Source: a virus. From it: a stretch of 45,230 bases of DNA. The notes beneath the pieces are model-generated. The model ran no database searches. It was not told where the DNA came from and saw only the letters and a list, made by a program, of their open reading frames with translations. The stretch lies in the IMG/VR virus record IMGVR_UViG_3300028840_001718, positions 1 to 45,230 of that record, one strand, 5' to 3'. Each line of letters opens with the position of its first letter. The first letter of the stretch is position 1. Below, piece by piece: positions 32,414 to 40,536 of the stretch. The translations under genes were made by a program, and so were the position numbers.

Positions 32414-32890
32414 TTAGGCAACCGCAACTTTATAGAACGCGGTAAAATGGGCTTCAAAAAAGTTCCCTTCCCGCAAACCCATAAACGTGAAGGGCGTTCC
32501 GTTTTCATCCCGCAACCATTCGGACCGCAACCAAGAAGCCCATTGAATTTCCGGGTCAACGTCTTTCCGGACGGTTTCAAGAAGTTGTTCCGTCAAAAGT
32601 TTCAACTTGTCAATTGTTTGCGTATCGGTTGCAAGAACCGCTTTGATAAAACCCACTTGAACGGGAAGCATTGTTTCCGCGGCATTGGTCCGGGTCAAGA
32701 TTCCTTGTTCATCCGGACCCATCCCGATAACATAAACTTTCCCTTCTTTCGGAAGTTCTTCAAGAAGTTGAATCGGCAACGCGGAACGTTGAAGGACAAA
32801 ATCATTGACTTCATATTGAGCCCCGGTCTTTCTTGCGTTGATCTTTTCTTCAACCTTCTTTTCCAACGTCACAAGCATTGCTTCCGCCAT
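32414..32890 (-). CDS. Putative tail terminator / neck protein
   Basis: A 158-residue α/β protein (VEEKINARKTGAQYEVNDFV, EEIQWASWL-type helices, EAHFTAFYKVAVA end strand). Its position between the head-closure candidate and the tube gene is that of tail terminators. Sequence alone does not prove this. CAAGGGGGACATT precedes the ATG. Confidence 0.6.
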   Translation of the reverse strand: MAEAMLVTLEKKVEEKINARKTGAQYEVNDFVLQRSALPIQLLEELPKEGKVYVIGMGPDEQGILTRTNAAETMLPVQVGFIKAVLATDTQTIDKLKLLTEQLLETVRKDVDPEIQWASWLRSEWLRDENGTPFTFMGLREGNFFEAHFTAFYKVAVA

Positions 32891-32903
32891 AATGTCCCCC
32901 TTG

Positions 32904-33290
32904 TCAAAGCGGTTGAATCGTTCCCATCAATTCCGTAAACAAGCGGAATCTTTTCCGGGAAGAAGTTGTATAATCATAAGGCGGTTCTTCCGTCCCGCGG
33001 GAAACCAACCGGAATTGATTCCCTTGAAAAGTGACATAATCCCCAAGACGGGGCTTGTCCGGTCCGCCCCCAAAATCTATTGCATCCGCGTCAACGGCAA
33101 AGTCTTGAAGTTCAACCCGCGTCAACGCAACCCCCGGAATGAATTCCTGCCCTTCCGCCAAGATCGGGGAAAGATTGATTGGGTCAATCGTTCCCGTCCC
33201 GGGGCGGACATACGTTCCGACAAACCCGTTGATTTCCTTGAAGCGGGTCCCGGTATAGTCAAGGCGGTTTTGAAAGTTATAAGGGGGCAT
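32904..33290 (-). CDS. Putative head closure / connector protein
   Basis: A 128-residue mainly β protein (GDYVTFQGNQFRLVSRG, GVALTRVELQDFAVDADAI). Gene order after the capsid and cement genes suggests a head-tail connector. The start lacks a Shine-Dalgarno: regulatory element g ends six bases before the ATG, so it may be initiated from a very short leader. Confidence 0.55.
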   Translation of the reverse strand: MPPYNFQNRLDYTGTRFKEINGFVGTYVRPGTGTIDPINLSPILAEGQEFIPGVALTRVELQDFAVDADAIDFGGGPDKPRLGDYVTFQGNQFRLVSRGTEEPPYDYTTSSRKRFRLFTELMGTIQPL

Positions 33291-33295
33291 CTTTG

Positions 33296-33314
33296 CGTAT
33301 AAACGCGGAAGTTT
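33296..33314 (+). promoter_or_regulatory. CGTATAAACG element g, immediately upstream of a start
   Basis: GCGTATAAACGC (33295-33306) is palindromic in its outer arms and sits six bases before the connector ATG at 33290, oriented towards plus. A potential hairpin AAAC-GCGGAA-GTTT spans 33301-33314. It lies between a minus-strand terminator and the next gene, as expected of a start or control point. Confidence 0.6.
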
Positions 33315-33324
33315 GATCCGCCTT

Positions 33325-33367
33325 GAAAAGACCCCCGGGACCCGGCGGACTTTGGGCCCCGGGGGGT
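33325..33367 (-). terminator. Terminator after the cement gene
   Basis: On the minus strand ACCCCCCGGGGCCC pairs with GGGTCCCGGGGGT (one wobble, small bulge), followed by CTTTTC. It lies just behind the DUF2190-like gene and before element g. Confidence 0.65.
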
Positions 33368-33388
33368 GAAGAAAGGGAATCTTCTTGA

Positions 33389-33775
33389 TTACGGGTTGAC
33401 CGGGGCAACGGCCCCAAGCAACATTGCCAAAACGAAATCATCCCCATCCGCCGCGGCTTCAAGGCAAACGGCAATATCCCAAGCCCCGGCGGTTGCGGCA
33501 ACAACCGCTTCATCCGCAACATCATCCCAAGCAACCGTTTCCGCGGGGGCAAAGACAACCCCGCCCCCGGCTTCTTTGTTCAATCGGTAAACCCCGATAA
33601 TATCCGCGGCCCCTTTTTCATCGGCTTCAAGCCCGGTTGCATTGACAACGCCCCAAAGAACGTTGTCCGAACCATCATCCGCAACCTTGACCAATTCCCC
33701 CGCGTCAACATTCGCAACGGGGGTATAGTCAAGATTCCGTTGGGGACCGTAAACAAAAACAGCATCATTTGACAT
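33389..33775 (-). CDS. DUF2190-like capsid cement protein
   Basis: A 128-residue Ala/Val/Asp-rich β protein. DIIGVYRLNKEAGGGVVFAP followed by AETVAWDD matches the GV-x-x-L-x-K-x-x-G...G-x-V-x-W core of DUF2190 decoration proteins, which bind the outside of HK97-fold capsids. It lies next to the capsid gene, in a unit bounded by two hairpins. The start has GGAAAGGGTTTTCCG. Confidence 0.8.
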   Translation of the reverse strand: MSNDAVFVYGPQRNLDYTPVANVDAGELVKVADDGSDNVLWGVVNATGLEADEKGAADIIGVYRLNKEAGGGVVFAPAETVAWDDVADEAVVAATAGAWDIAVCLEAAADGDDFVLAMLLGAVAPVNP

Positions 33776-33840
33776 CGGAAAACCCTTTCCTTTGTTCTTG
33801 TGTTAGTTGAAAAAATTCCTTGACGTTTGAAGTTCTGAAA

Positions 33841-33872
33841 GGGGCCCGGGAAGAAGACCAAACCCGGGCCCC
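33841..33872 (-). terminator. Strong hairpin after the capsid gene
   Basis: GGGGCCCGGG (33841-33850) pairs perfectly with CCCGGGCCCC (33863-33872) around a 12-base loop; on the minus strand TTTC follows. It lies between the capsid and cement genes. The short U-tract suggests partial termination or mRNA protection. Confidence 0.65.
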
Positions 33873-33891
33873 CGTTGAAGCGGGTCTTTGA

Positions 33892-36498
33892 TTAGGCCCC
33901 CGCGTTTTTGACCGCCCCGTTGGGTTCATTTTCGGCAACGCCCCAATCATGGTAGGACCGCCATTGCATCCCCAACGTGTTGAAATCGGAATCCGCGGAT
34001 TCAATGACCGGGGTTTCATTCCCGTTCAAGAAGCCAATCACAAAAGCGGCAAGAACCGCGGGGTTCCCGAACATATACCATTGATTCCCGTCTTGACCCG
34101 TGAACGCTTGCTTGTCCATCTTCAAGATATTGGTATTGTTCAAGACCGGGGAAATGATCGGCATATACTGCCCAACGTGCGGATTGCGGGAAACAACCCT
34201 TTGGGTTCCGCCGGAACCATCGTCAAGCCATTGAACATTGACTTCATTGAACAAGTCCCGGACGTTGATTGCATCTTGGGCCCCAACAAGAACCCGATCC
34301 GGGGAAACAAGAATCGGCTTGTTATCATGAACTTGATTCCGGAACGCTTCCGCGGAATCGGTCATTCCATTAATCGTCAAATCGGAAGCGGCCCCGGTCA
34401 AAAGGTTTCCATTGGCAACGGAAAAGAACCCGGTCCCTTGGGCCGCAAGGACAAGTTCAAGAACCGCAAATTCAATTGCCAAAGCGGCAAGACGCCCCAA
34501 GGCGGTTGGGATTTGTTGGAAAGCGTCAAGATCGTCATTTATCATATCTTGCCGCGTCAACGCAAGCATCATCCCGTAAGTATCGCCTTGAACCGTGAAC
34601 TTTTGATCGGAAAATTCCCCATGATGAAGTTCCCCGGTCTTTCCGATTTGTTCATAGCCCCCGGTAATTGTCAACCGATAAGTTGAATGGGGTTTGAAGT
34701 CCGTCAAGTTGCGTCTTCCCGTTATCATATTCCAAACCGTTTCTTGGGCAGTATAGGCCGCAAGAAGCGTCTTGTTCGCAACGTTTTCAAGGATGTCCGA
34801 AACCGCAACCGTTGAAAACCCGCCGGATGAAGCCCGAAGTTCCCGTTCCGCCCGAAGGAACGTCTTCAAGTATTCATCGGACTTCCGGCTTCCGCGGTAA
34901 TGTTGCCCCGCGGCTTCAATGTTCATATCCATCAAATAATGAAGCCCAATCCCCCGATACAACCGGGAATCCGCGGCTTCAAGGGTTTCCGGCTTGAACC
35001 AAACTTCAAGCCCGTATTCCCTTTCCCGTCCGTCTTTCGATTGGGCCCGAAGCGGGATGTCCGGGGCAACGGACCGAAGAAGGGCAACTTGCAACGCTTC
35101 CGCTTGGATGTCCGTATTTTCCACCTTGACCCCCTTGAAGTTGCTTGGGGTGGGATAACTTGCCCGGCGGCAAGCAAGTTCAAGTTCATCCGCGGAAGAC
35201 CCGTCCCGGATTGCGTTCTTTTTGGCGGTTGCAAGAAGAACTTCTTTGCCCTTCCAATCAACCTTTTCAATGTCCCCGGAAAACTTGGCGGCAACCGCCT
35301 TGATTCCTTCAACCCGTTCATCTTCATCCGCTTGAAGCTTCCGTTGGGCTTCAAGCTTATCATCCGGGGTGGGGTCCGTATCGTCCGGACCGCCCGCGGA
35401 AGCTTTGACGGGGTTCTTTGCAGGGGGAAGCGGGGGCGGGTTCTTTGTTCCCGCGGCTTCAAGCTTCTTGTGATTCTCCCAATGGGCTTCAAGCTTCTTC
35501 CGTTGATCGTCTGAAAGATCATCCGGGTTCAAGCCCATTGACTTGACAAAATCGGCAAATGTCATTTGTTCAATTCCTCCGTTTTGGAAGGTTTGGGACT
35601 TGGCGGCAATCTTGGCGGAAGTCCGATTGTCCGCCCCAAGAACGGTAATTGTCAATTCTCTAATGATTGACTTTGACGCAACAATCAAAGGGCCCCGCCA
35701 ATTCCGCCCGTTGACTTGAACGCTTTCCCCTTCATCAATGATTTCCCCTTCAACGATTCCGGCCCCAAGTGAAACTTGAAACGGGAACCCGCGTTTTGAA
35801 TCCGCAACATATTCCGCGGCGGTTTGGGAAGAAGAAGAAACAATTCCCCCGGCGGCAACCGCGGGGCCCTTGACGGTCTTCTTCCCAATCTTTCCCGATT
35901 GACCGGCGGGAATGATTGCTTGTTCCGTTGTATGACCAATCCGAAGATTGGTTTCATGGTCTTGAATGACGGGGGTTTTGTTCCGGTCAAACTTTGTCCC
36001 TTCAAGATCAACAATGACGGGATATAGAAAACCCCGGACATCCATTGGACGCCCGGTATTAGCATGAAGAAAGAAAGACGGAACCCGTTCCGGTTCCCCG
36101 TCTTCGGATTCCGTTTTTGCTTTTGCTTCAAAGAAATCAATTTCCCCGGTCAATTCCAACGTTGCGGGAATGTTGAAAGCCAACGGATCAAGGGCAAGTT
36201 CCGCGGACGGATCAAGGGCAAGTTCAAGATCAAGTTCATTTCCCATTGTTCGGGACCCCTTGGGGAAAGCAAGAACCAAAGTTATTCCCTGCCCGATTTC
36301 CTTGTTGCGGTATCGGAACTTGTTTGGTTCCGGATCAACTTGACGGAACCGGAAGAAGCTTGCAGTTTCTTCCAACCCGTCCGTTTTGTAATCATTGGAC
36401 CGCAACCAAGACCGGGCCCGGGCTTTTGTCCAATCGGACTTTTTGAAAAGAACCGATTGGGTATGATTTCCTTTTCCTTTTCTGCCAACGTTGGGCAT
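33892..36498 (-). CDS. Protease-scaffold-major capsid polyprotein
   Basis: An 868-residue single reading frame that is usually two or three genes. The N-terminal ~75 residues (FKKSDWTKARARSWL, FFRFRQVDP) and ~100-300 form a prohead-protease region with the likely catalytic pair QDHETNLRIGH (His) and FPFQVSLGA (Ser). Residues ~312-430 are a charged scaffold-like stretch (NPPPLPPAKNPVKASAGG). Residues ~500-868 are a Mu gpT-like HK97-fold capsid protein (GFSTVAVSDILENVANKTLL, TYGMMLALTRQDMINDDL). Start at 36498 follows GGGGTTGGAACA; a TTG at 36519 is possible. An internal GGAGGA plus ATG at 35565 may yield capsid protein separately. Confidence 0.88.
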   Translation of the reverse strand: MPNVGRKGKGNHTQSVLFKKSDWTKARARSWLRSNDYKTDGLEETASFFRFRQVDPEPNKFRYRNKEIGQGITLVLAFPKGSRTMGNELDLELALDPSAELALDPLAFNIPATLELTGEIDFFEAKAKTESEDGEPERVPSFFLHANTGRPMDVRGFLYPVIVDLEGTKFDRNKTPVIQDHETNLRIGHTTEQAIIPAGQSGKIGKKTVKGPAVAAGGIVSSSSQTAAEYVADSKRGFPFQVSLGAGIVEGEIIDEGESVQVNGRNWRGPLIVASKSIIRELTITVLGADNRTSAKIAAKSQTFQNGGIEQMTFADFVKSMGLNPDDLSDDQRKKLEAHWENHKKLEAAGTKNPPPLPPAKNPVKASAGGPDDTDPTPDDKLEAQRKLQADEDERVEGIKAVAAKFSGDIEKVDWKGKEVLLATAKKNAIRDGSSADELELACRRASYPTPSNFKGVKVENTDIQAEALQVALLRSVAPDIPLRAQSKDGREREYGLEVWFKPETLEAADSRLYRGIGLHYLMDMNIEAAGQHYRGSRKSDEYLKTFLRAERELRASSGGFSTVAVSDILENVANKTLLAAYTAQETVWNMITGRRNLTDFKPHSTYRLTITGGYEQIGKTGELHHGEFSDQKFTVQGDTYGMMLALTRQDMINDDLDAFQQIPTALGRLAALAIEFAVLELVLAAQGTGFFSVANGNLLTGAASDLTINGMTDSAEAFRNQVHDNKPILVSPDRVLVGAQDAINVRDLFNEVNVQWLDDGSGGTQRVVSRNPHVGQYMPIISPVLNNTNILKMDKQAFTGQDGNQWYMFGNPAVLAAFVIGFLNGNETPVIESADSDFNTLGMQWRSYHDWGVAENEPNGAVKNAGA
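35563..35580 (-). promoter_or_regulatory. Internal GGAGGA site and ATG inside the capsid polyprotein
   Basis: On the minus strand GGAGGAATTGAACAAATG lies in frame at residue 312 of the polyprotein, giving a predicted 557-residue scaffold-capsid product (33892-35565). GGAGG is otherwise nearly absent and marks high-expression starts (tail tube, tape measure), so it is unlikely to be chance. Confidence 0.75.
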
Positions 36499-36561
36499 TG
36501 TTCCAACCCCACAAAACAAGACTTTCCTTCATTGTCCGTCTTTTTCGGGGGGCGGTCAATC

Positions 36562-36588
36562 TTCTTCCGTTTATAGGGGCTATAAAAA
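36562..36588. promoter_or_regulatory. TTTATAG-GGG-CTATAAA palindrome, copy 1
   Basis: A perfect 7-base inverted repeat at 36570-36586 around GGG, within TCTTCCGTTTATAGGGG and CTATAAAAA. A 23-base version recurs at 42184-42208. It lies between the portal and the capsid polyprotein and adjoins the portal terminator. An operator, promoter or RNA-processing site is possible. Confidence 0.6.
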
Positions 36589-36603
36589 CCGGGACCGGCC
36601 CGG
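36584..36603 (-). terminator. Hairpin after the portal gene
   Basis: On the minus strand CCGGG-CCGGT-CCCGG is followed by TTTTT. It starts two bases behind the portal stop. The T-tract runs into the palindrome described at 36562. Confidence 0.6.
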
Positions 36604-36605
36604 GG

Positions 36606-38144
36606 TTATTCCGCGGACCCGGCGGGGCTTGATTCTCCAACCGGAAGACCGTTTTCTTCCCGAAACTTGATGTCTTCCGCAACTTCTTCCCGCCAATCGT
36701 CAACGTCCCGGTTGTGATATTCTTCTTGAATGTCCCGGTCCGTCAATTGACCGTCTTTGCGTTTTGAAATGATTGCGTCCGCAACCTTCTTCGGGTCCGT
36801 ATGGTCAAGACCAACCCGGGGCCAACGCCAATAATGATCCGGGACTTCTTCAAGAAGACTTGGGTTTTCCCGAAGGAAAGAACGCCCCGGGGAAAGATCG
36901 TCTTCAAGGTATCCCGGAACAAGCTTGGCTTCATCCCACCAAAGGTCAAGGGCAGGGTCAAGAACTTGTTCTTCCCCGGTTGTTCGTTCATCGGCAACCC
37001 CGCTTTTGTAATTGTGAACGTCAACAACCGCGGAAGCCATATTTGAATCCGATGAAGAACCGGCCCCGATATTGAATGGAACCAAAAGGGGGCGGATAAT
37101 TTCCCGAAGCAACATATCAACAAATTTGTCATACATTGTCCCGGGTTGTCTTGACTCAAGTTGCTTCAACTTATAGCCCCAAGGCATTGAAGTAATCATT
37201 CCGTATTCAATCGGGAAAACGTCAAACGGATCATCCGTCAATTGGTTCCCCGTTCCGTCCGTCCAAGGGGTCATACTTGGGGGCCCTTCCGTTTCAATGA
37301 TTGCGGAAAAGTCCGCCGCAACTTCCGCGGCCCGAACAACCGCCAATGTATATCTTCGCAATAGGGCACAAAGGGGAAGGGAAGGGGTTATTTCCGGAAT
37401 TCCCCGCAACCAACCGCGGTCTTGGCGGAACCAATGAAGAACAAACTTTGCATCAACCCATTCCCCGCCAAGTTGACGGGCAAAGAAGTTGTATAGGAAA
37501 GACGCCCCGGGATGAAGATTCAAAAGATGATATTGAAGGGGACGGTCATATTCATCAAACCGGCAACCGTCAATTTCATTGACCCGTTGGGCGTTCTTTT
37601 CCGGGGGAAAAATTCCGTCCGAAGAAACCCGGTCCGCTTCAACGCAAAAGAAGTTCAACTTGACCCGATCTTTCAAGCCCGGGTCTTGGAACGCAAAAGC
37701 AAACCCTTCCCCGTCAACAATCTTTGCAAGACGCAACCGCCAAATCTTTTGACGCAACTTGACCGCTTTTGACCAATGTTGAAAACGTCTTTCAATGTTG
37801 CGGCGGGTTTCCTTGGGAATCCGGCGGTCCGTAATCTTCAACGTTGGTCCGGTCTTGACCGTATCCCCAACAACGGTCAAAATCGTTCCCTTCAAATACG
37901 GATTGTTTTCAATCGTTTCATACCTTGACCGGGAACGCAATTTGCGGCGGATCGGAAGGGAATTGGCGGAATGGGGGTCAAGTTGATCCGCTTGGGACCA
38001 ATGCCTTTCATTCCCTTCAACGGTTTGGGCCGCGTCATATTTTGCCTTGATGATTTCCCGCCGCAAAGACCGAAGTTCCGCTTGAACTTCATCCCGCTTT
38101 GTCTTGAATCCGTTTCCGAATTGGTCAACGATTATTGACGGCAT
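36606..38144 (-). CDS. Portal protein (lambda gpB type)
   Basis: A 512-residue protein that forms the dodecameric DNA channel at the capsid vertex. RSRYETIENNPYLKGTILTV near the N-terminus, the central EWVDAKFVLHWFRQDRGWLR and GIPEITPSLPLC are typical of lambda-type portals. The C-terminal ~60 residues are acidic and helical (DRDIQEEYHNRDVDDWREEV). GAAAGGTTGAAATA precedes the ATG, immediately behind the sulfotransferase gene. Confidence 0.93.
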   Translation of the reverse strand: MPSIIVDQFGNGFKTKRDEVQAELRSLRREIIKAKYDAAQTVEGNERHWSQADQLDPHSANSLPIRRKLRSRSRYETIENNPYLKGTILTVVGDTVKTGPTLKITDRRIPKETRRNIERRFQHWSKAVKLRQKIWRLRLAKIVDGEGFAFAFQDPGLKDRVKLNFFCVEADRVSSDGIFPPEKNAQRVNEIDGCRFDEYDRPLQYHLLNLHPGASFLYNFFARQLGGEWVDAKFVLHWFRQDRGWLRGIPEITPSLPLCALLRRYTLAVVRAAEVAADFSAIIETEGPPSMTPWTDGTGNQLTDDPFDVFPIEYGMITSMPWGYKLKQLESRQPGTMYDKFVDMLLREIIRPLLVPFNIGAGSSSDSNMASAVVDVHNYKSGVADERTTGEEQVLDPALDLWWDEAKLVPGYLEDDLSPGRSFLRENPSLLEEVPDHYWRWPRVGLDHTDPKKVADAIISKRKDGQLTDRDIQEEYHNRDVDDWREEVAEDIKFREENGLPVGESSPAGSAE

Positions 38145-38148
38145 TATT

Positions 38149-38841
38149 TCAACCTTTCATTCCAAGCCAACGGTTGATTTCTTCTTCCCGGTCCGGAAGA
38201 AGTTGAATCAACGCTTGATTGTAAGGGCGGTATCTCTCCGCAAGTTCCTTCTTCAAAGAATCCCATTTTGGGTCTTGTCCGGACCGGCGGTTTGATCTTC
38301 GGACGTTGACCCGTTCAACGGGGTCCGCCCCAAGAAAAGCGTATATCTTTTTGATTTCCCCTTCCGTATCTTCCCGCAAGCTTTCATTGAACAATATATG
38401 AACGCGGTCCCGCGGGAACAACCCGAAGACGTTTTGAAGTTGCGGGGCATAACATCCCCGCCAAAAGATTTCCGCGTTGCCCTTCGGGTTCCGTCCGAAA
38501 GTTTGAAAAGTCCGATGGGAAATGAACCGAACAACGGGGTCCCGAAGAATGGCAATCAACTTGACATCCGGACAAAACTTTTGCATCAAGATCATTGCCT
38601 TGACATCGGACATATAACGGGGCGTCTTTTCCCCTGCAATCTTCCCGTTGCAATTGGCAAACAAGCCCCTATACCATTCAACGCCCTTGACCCATTTCTT
38701 CGGGTTGTCAAAGAAATGAACTTCCCCGAAGCGGTCTTGAACGGTTTTGATTTGCCGATGTTGACCCAACATCCGGATTGTTACGGATGTTCCCGCTTTC
38801 ATTGCCCCAATCAAGATGAAGTCCGGGTTCCGTCCGTTCAT
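38149..38841 (-). CDS. PAPS-dependent sulfotransferase
   Basis: The 230 residues start with DFILIGAMKAGTSVTIRML (5'-phosphosulfate loop, residues 12-20), followed by FGEVHFFDN, AGEKTPRYMS and IAILRDPVVRFISH (3'-phosphate site, ~98-109). This is the heparan-sulfate/NodH-like order of carbohydrate sulfotransferases. It should move sulfate from host PAPS to a hydroxyl on a glycan. Its ATG overlaps the glycosyltransferase stop (ATGA), so both are coupled. It lacks a signal peptide, so it acts in the cytoplasm. Confidence 0.9.
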   Translation of the reverse strand: MNGRNPDFILIGAMKAGTSVTIRMLGQHRQIKTVQDRFGEVHFFDNPKKWVKGVEWYRGLFANCNGKIAGEKTPRYMSDVKAMILMQKFCPDVKLIAILRDPVVRFISHRTFQTFGRNPKGNAEIFWRGCYAPQLQNVFGLFPRDRVHILFNESLREDTEGEIKKIYAFLGADPVERVNVRRSNRRSGQDPKWDSLKKELAERYRPYNQALIQLLPDREEEINRWLGMKG

Positions 38842-39452
38842 TTCCAAGACCCCATCAAATGATGAATTGCAAAAAGTTCTTCCCGGGCAAACATAAACGT
38901 CTTTTTCCCAAGAAGGGAACCGCGGAAATTTGCCAACCATTGAAACGGAATTGAAGGGGGAAGATTGTCTTGCCAAAAACCGTCAATCCCGTTTCTTTCC
39001 GGCTTATACGGGAACCCTTCTTCAAGGGTTGGGACAAGTCCCCGGAAATGTTCAATCGTCTTCTTCAAAAAGGGATGTCCCGCGGGGAACCCGAAGAAGA
39101 AACCAACCGCCCCATTCTTTGAAGGTTTCCGATAATTGACCCGCTTCCCAACAACGGGACCGCCGGATTCCAAAAAGAAATCAACGGGCCGCAAAAGTTC
39201 AATATCACAATCGGCATAAAACCCGCCATGATTGAAGACGATTTCCGCCCGGGCAATATCGGAAGCAAAGACCGGGAACGATTGGAACCCGCGGCAAAGT
39301 TCCCCGGTCAACGGCAAATTGAAAACGTCTTCATCCCGCCAAATGATTTGATCCCAACCCGGTTGATACTTCCGCCAAGAAAGCAGACATTCCCGGGCAA
39401 GTTCCGGAATCGGTTGCGGACCAATCCAAATATGATGAACAACGGACATCAT
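38838..39452 (-). CDS. GT32-like glycosyltransferase
   Basis: A 204-residue enzyme: VVHHIWIGPQPIPE at the start (family IPKIIHHIWIG), then FASDIARAEIVFNHGGFYAD with the DCD metal site (81-83) and GFFFGFPAGHPFLKKTIEHF. It transfers sugar from a nucleotide-sugar; donor and acceptor are unknown. It is a tandem relative of the next upstream gene. It is coupled by ATGA to both neighbours. Two adjacent ATGs (39452, 39449) are possible starts after AAGGGCGGA. Confidence 0.88.
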   Translation of the reverse strand: MMSVVHHIWIGPQPIPELARECLLSWRKYQPGWDQIIWRDEDVFNLPLTGELCRGFQSFPVFASDIARAEIVFNHGGFYADCDIELLRPVDFFLESGGPVVGKRVNYRKPSKNGAVGFFFGFPAGHPFLKKTIEHFRGLVPTLEEGFPYKPERNGIDGFWQDNLPPSIPFQWLANFRGSLLGKKTFMFAREELFAIHHLMGSWK

Positions 39453-40099
39453 TCCGCCCTTGGTTTCTTCGGGGTGCTTTTGGCAAAATGAATCCCGAAC
39501 ATTTCCCCCCGCTTCTTTTCAATTAGGCAAGAAACCTTTCCGCGGAAGACCGATTTGAAACGGGTCTTGAAGACGGAACAATTGAAAGCAAAGGGCAACG
39601 GGTTTTCAATTTGGGCGGACCGCCAACCGCCAATCAAGCGGTTGATTTCATAAGGGCGGTTCAAAATCGGATCAATGTTGGCTTCAAGATGGTCAAGGAC
39701 CCGCTTCAAATAGGAATGACCCGCGGGGAACCCGAAGAAACAAAGCGTTGGTTGTTCTTCATGAAACTTCCCTTTTGCCTTGCAACCAAGAACAACTTCA
39801 TGATGAACCAACGGTTCAAGGGAATCAAGAAATTCAATGTCACAATCGGAATAAAATCCGCCGGTTTCAAGAATGACTTCCGGTTTTGCAAGATCGGAAA
39901 AGACTTCAAACCGCAAGTCCGCTTGTTCCAAAGCTTGTCCGCAAAGCTTTCCCATTCTTGGAAGGGCGGCAACCGCTTCTTCATCCCAAAGCTTGACTTC
40001 CCAACCCGGATTGCATTGACGGAAAGATTCAATGCAACGCTTGGCAAAGCGGGACATTGGCGGACCGGACCAAATGAAATTGATGATCTTTGGAATCAT
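39449..40099 (-). CDS. GT32-like glycosyltransferase, tandem paralogue
   Basis: The 216 residues start at the ATG at 40099 behind GGGGGCGGGA. IPKIINFIWSGPP, then FSDLAKPEVILETGGFYSDC with DCD at 85-87, and CFFGFPAGHSYLKRVLDHL parallel the downstream gene, indicating a tandem duplication (a shared CCCGCGGGGAACCCGAAGAA is visible in the DNA). Different specificities would allow a disaccharide to be built and then sulfated by the third gene of the cluster. Confidence 0.88.
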   Translation of the reverse strand: MIPKIINFIWSGPPMSRFAKRCIESFRQCNPGWEVKLWDEEAVAALPRMGKLCGQALEQADLRFEVFSDLAKPEVILETGGFYSDCDIEFLDSLEPLVHHEVVLGCKAKGKFHEEQPTLCFFGFPAGHSYLKRVLDHLEANIDPILNRPYEINRLIGGWRSAQIENPLPFAFNCSVFKTRFKSVFRGKVSCLIEKKRGEMFGIHFAKSTPKKPRAE

Positions 40100-40110
40100 T
40101 CCCGCCCCCG

Positions 40111-40497
40111 TCAATCATTATGAACAATCACTTGAACAAGGCAAGCGGCGGTATCGGCTTTCAAGTGAACGGTCCCGCCGGAAACCGCTTGGGGGTCAAT
40201 CCGGAATTGGGCGGGTTCCCCGGGCTTCATTCTTCCGTATGGGTGAAACGTTCCGGCAACTTTCGGACCGTGTTGAACAATGTTGTCCGGGTCAAGATTC
40301 TTGAACCGGGCCCAACCAACAAGGGCCAAAGAAGAAAGGTCAACGTCAATCCCGGCGGTTGGAACGGTCAACGTTCCCGGAACCCCGCCCCCTATATTGT
40401 TTTGGTCAAAGGTCATTCTTTCTTGACCGATGTTCCCGGAATCCCAACCCGCGTCTTGATCTTTGGCTTGAAGTGACATTGTTGCAAAGATTGACAT
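40111..40497 (-). CDS. Hypothetical protein before the glycosylation cluster
   Basis: A 128-residue β-rich, Gly/Thr-rich protein (GTLTVPTAGIDVDLSSLALV, VSGGTVHLKADTAACLVQVI). It looks like a small virion or decoration protein. GAAAGGGGAAAGGCA precedes the ATG. It immediately precedes two glycosyltransferases and so is a second possible acceptor or carrier. No family is recognised. Confidence 0.65.
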   Translation of the reverse strand: MSIFATMSLQAKDQDAGWDSGNIGQERMTFDQNNIGGGVPGTLTVPTAGIDVDLSSLALVGWARFKNLDPDNIVQHGPKVAGTFHPYGRMKPGEPAQFRIDPQAVSGGTVHLKADTAACLVQVIVHND

Positions 40498-40536
40498 TGC
40501 CTTTCCCCTTTCAAGTTTGATCCGGACCGGGGCCCG

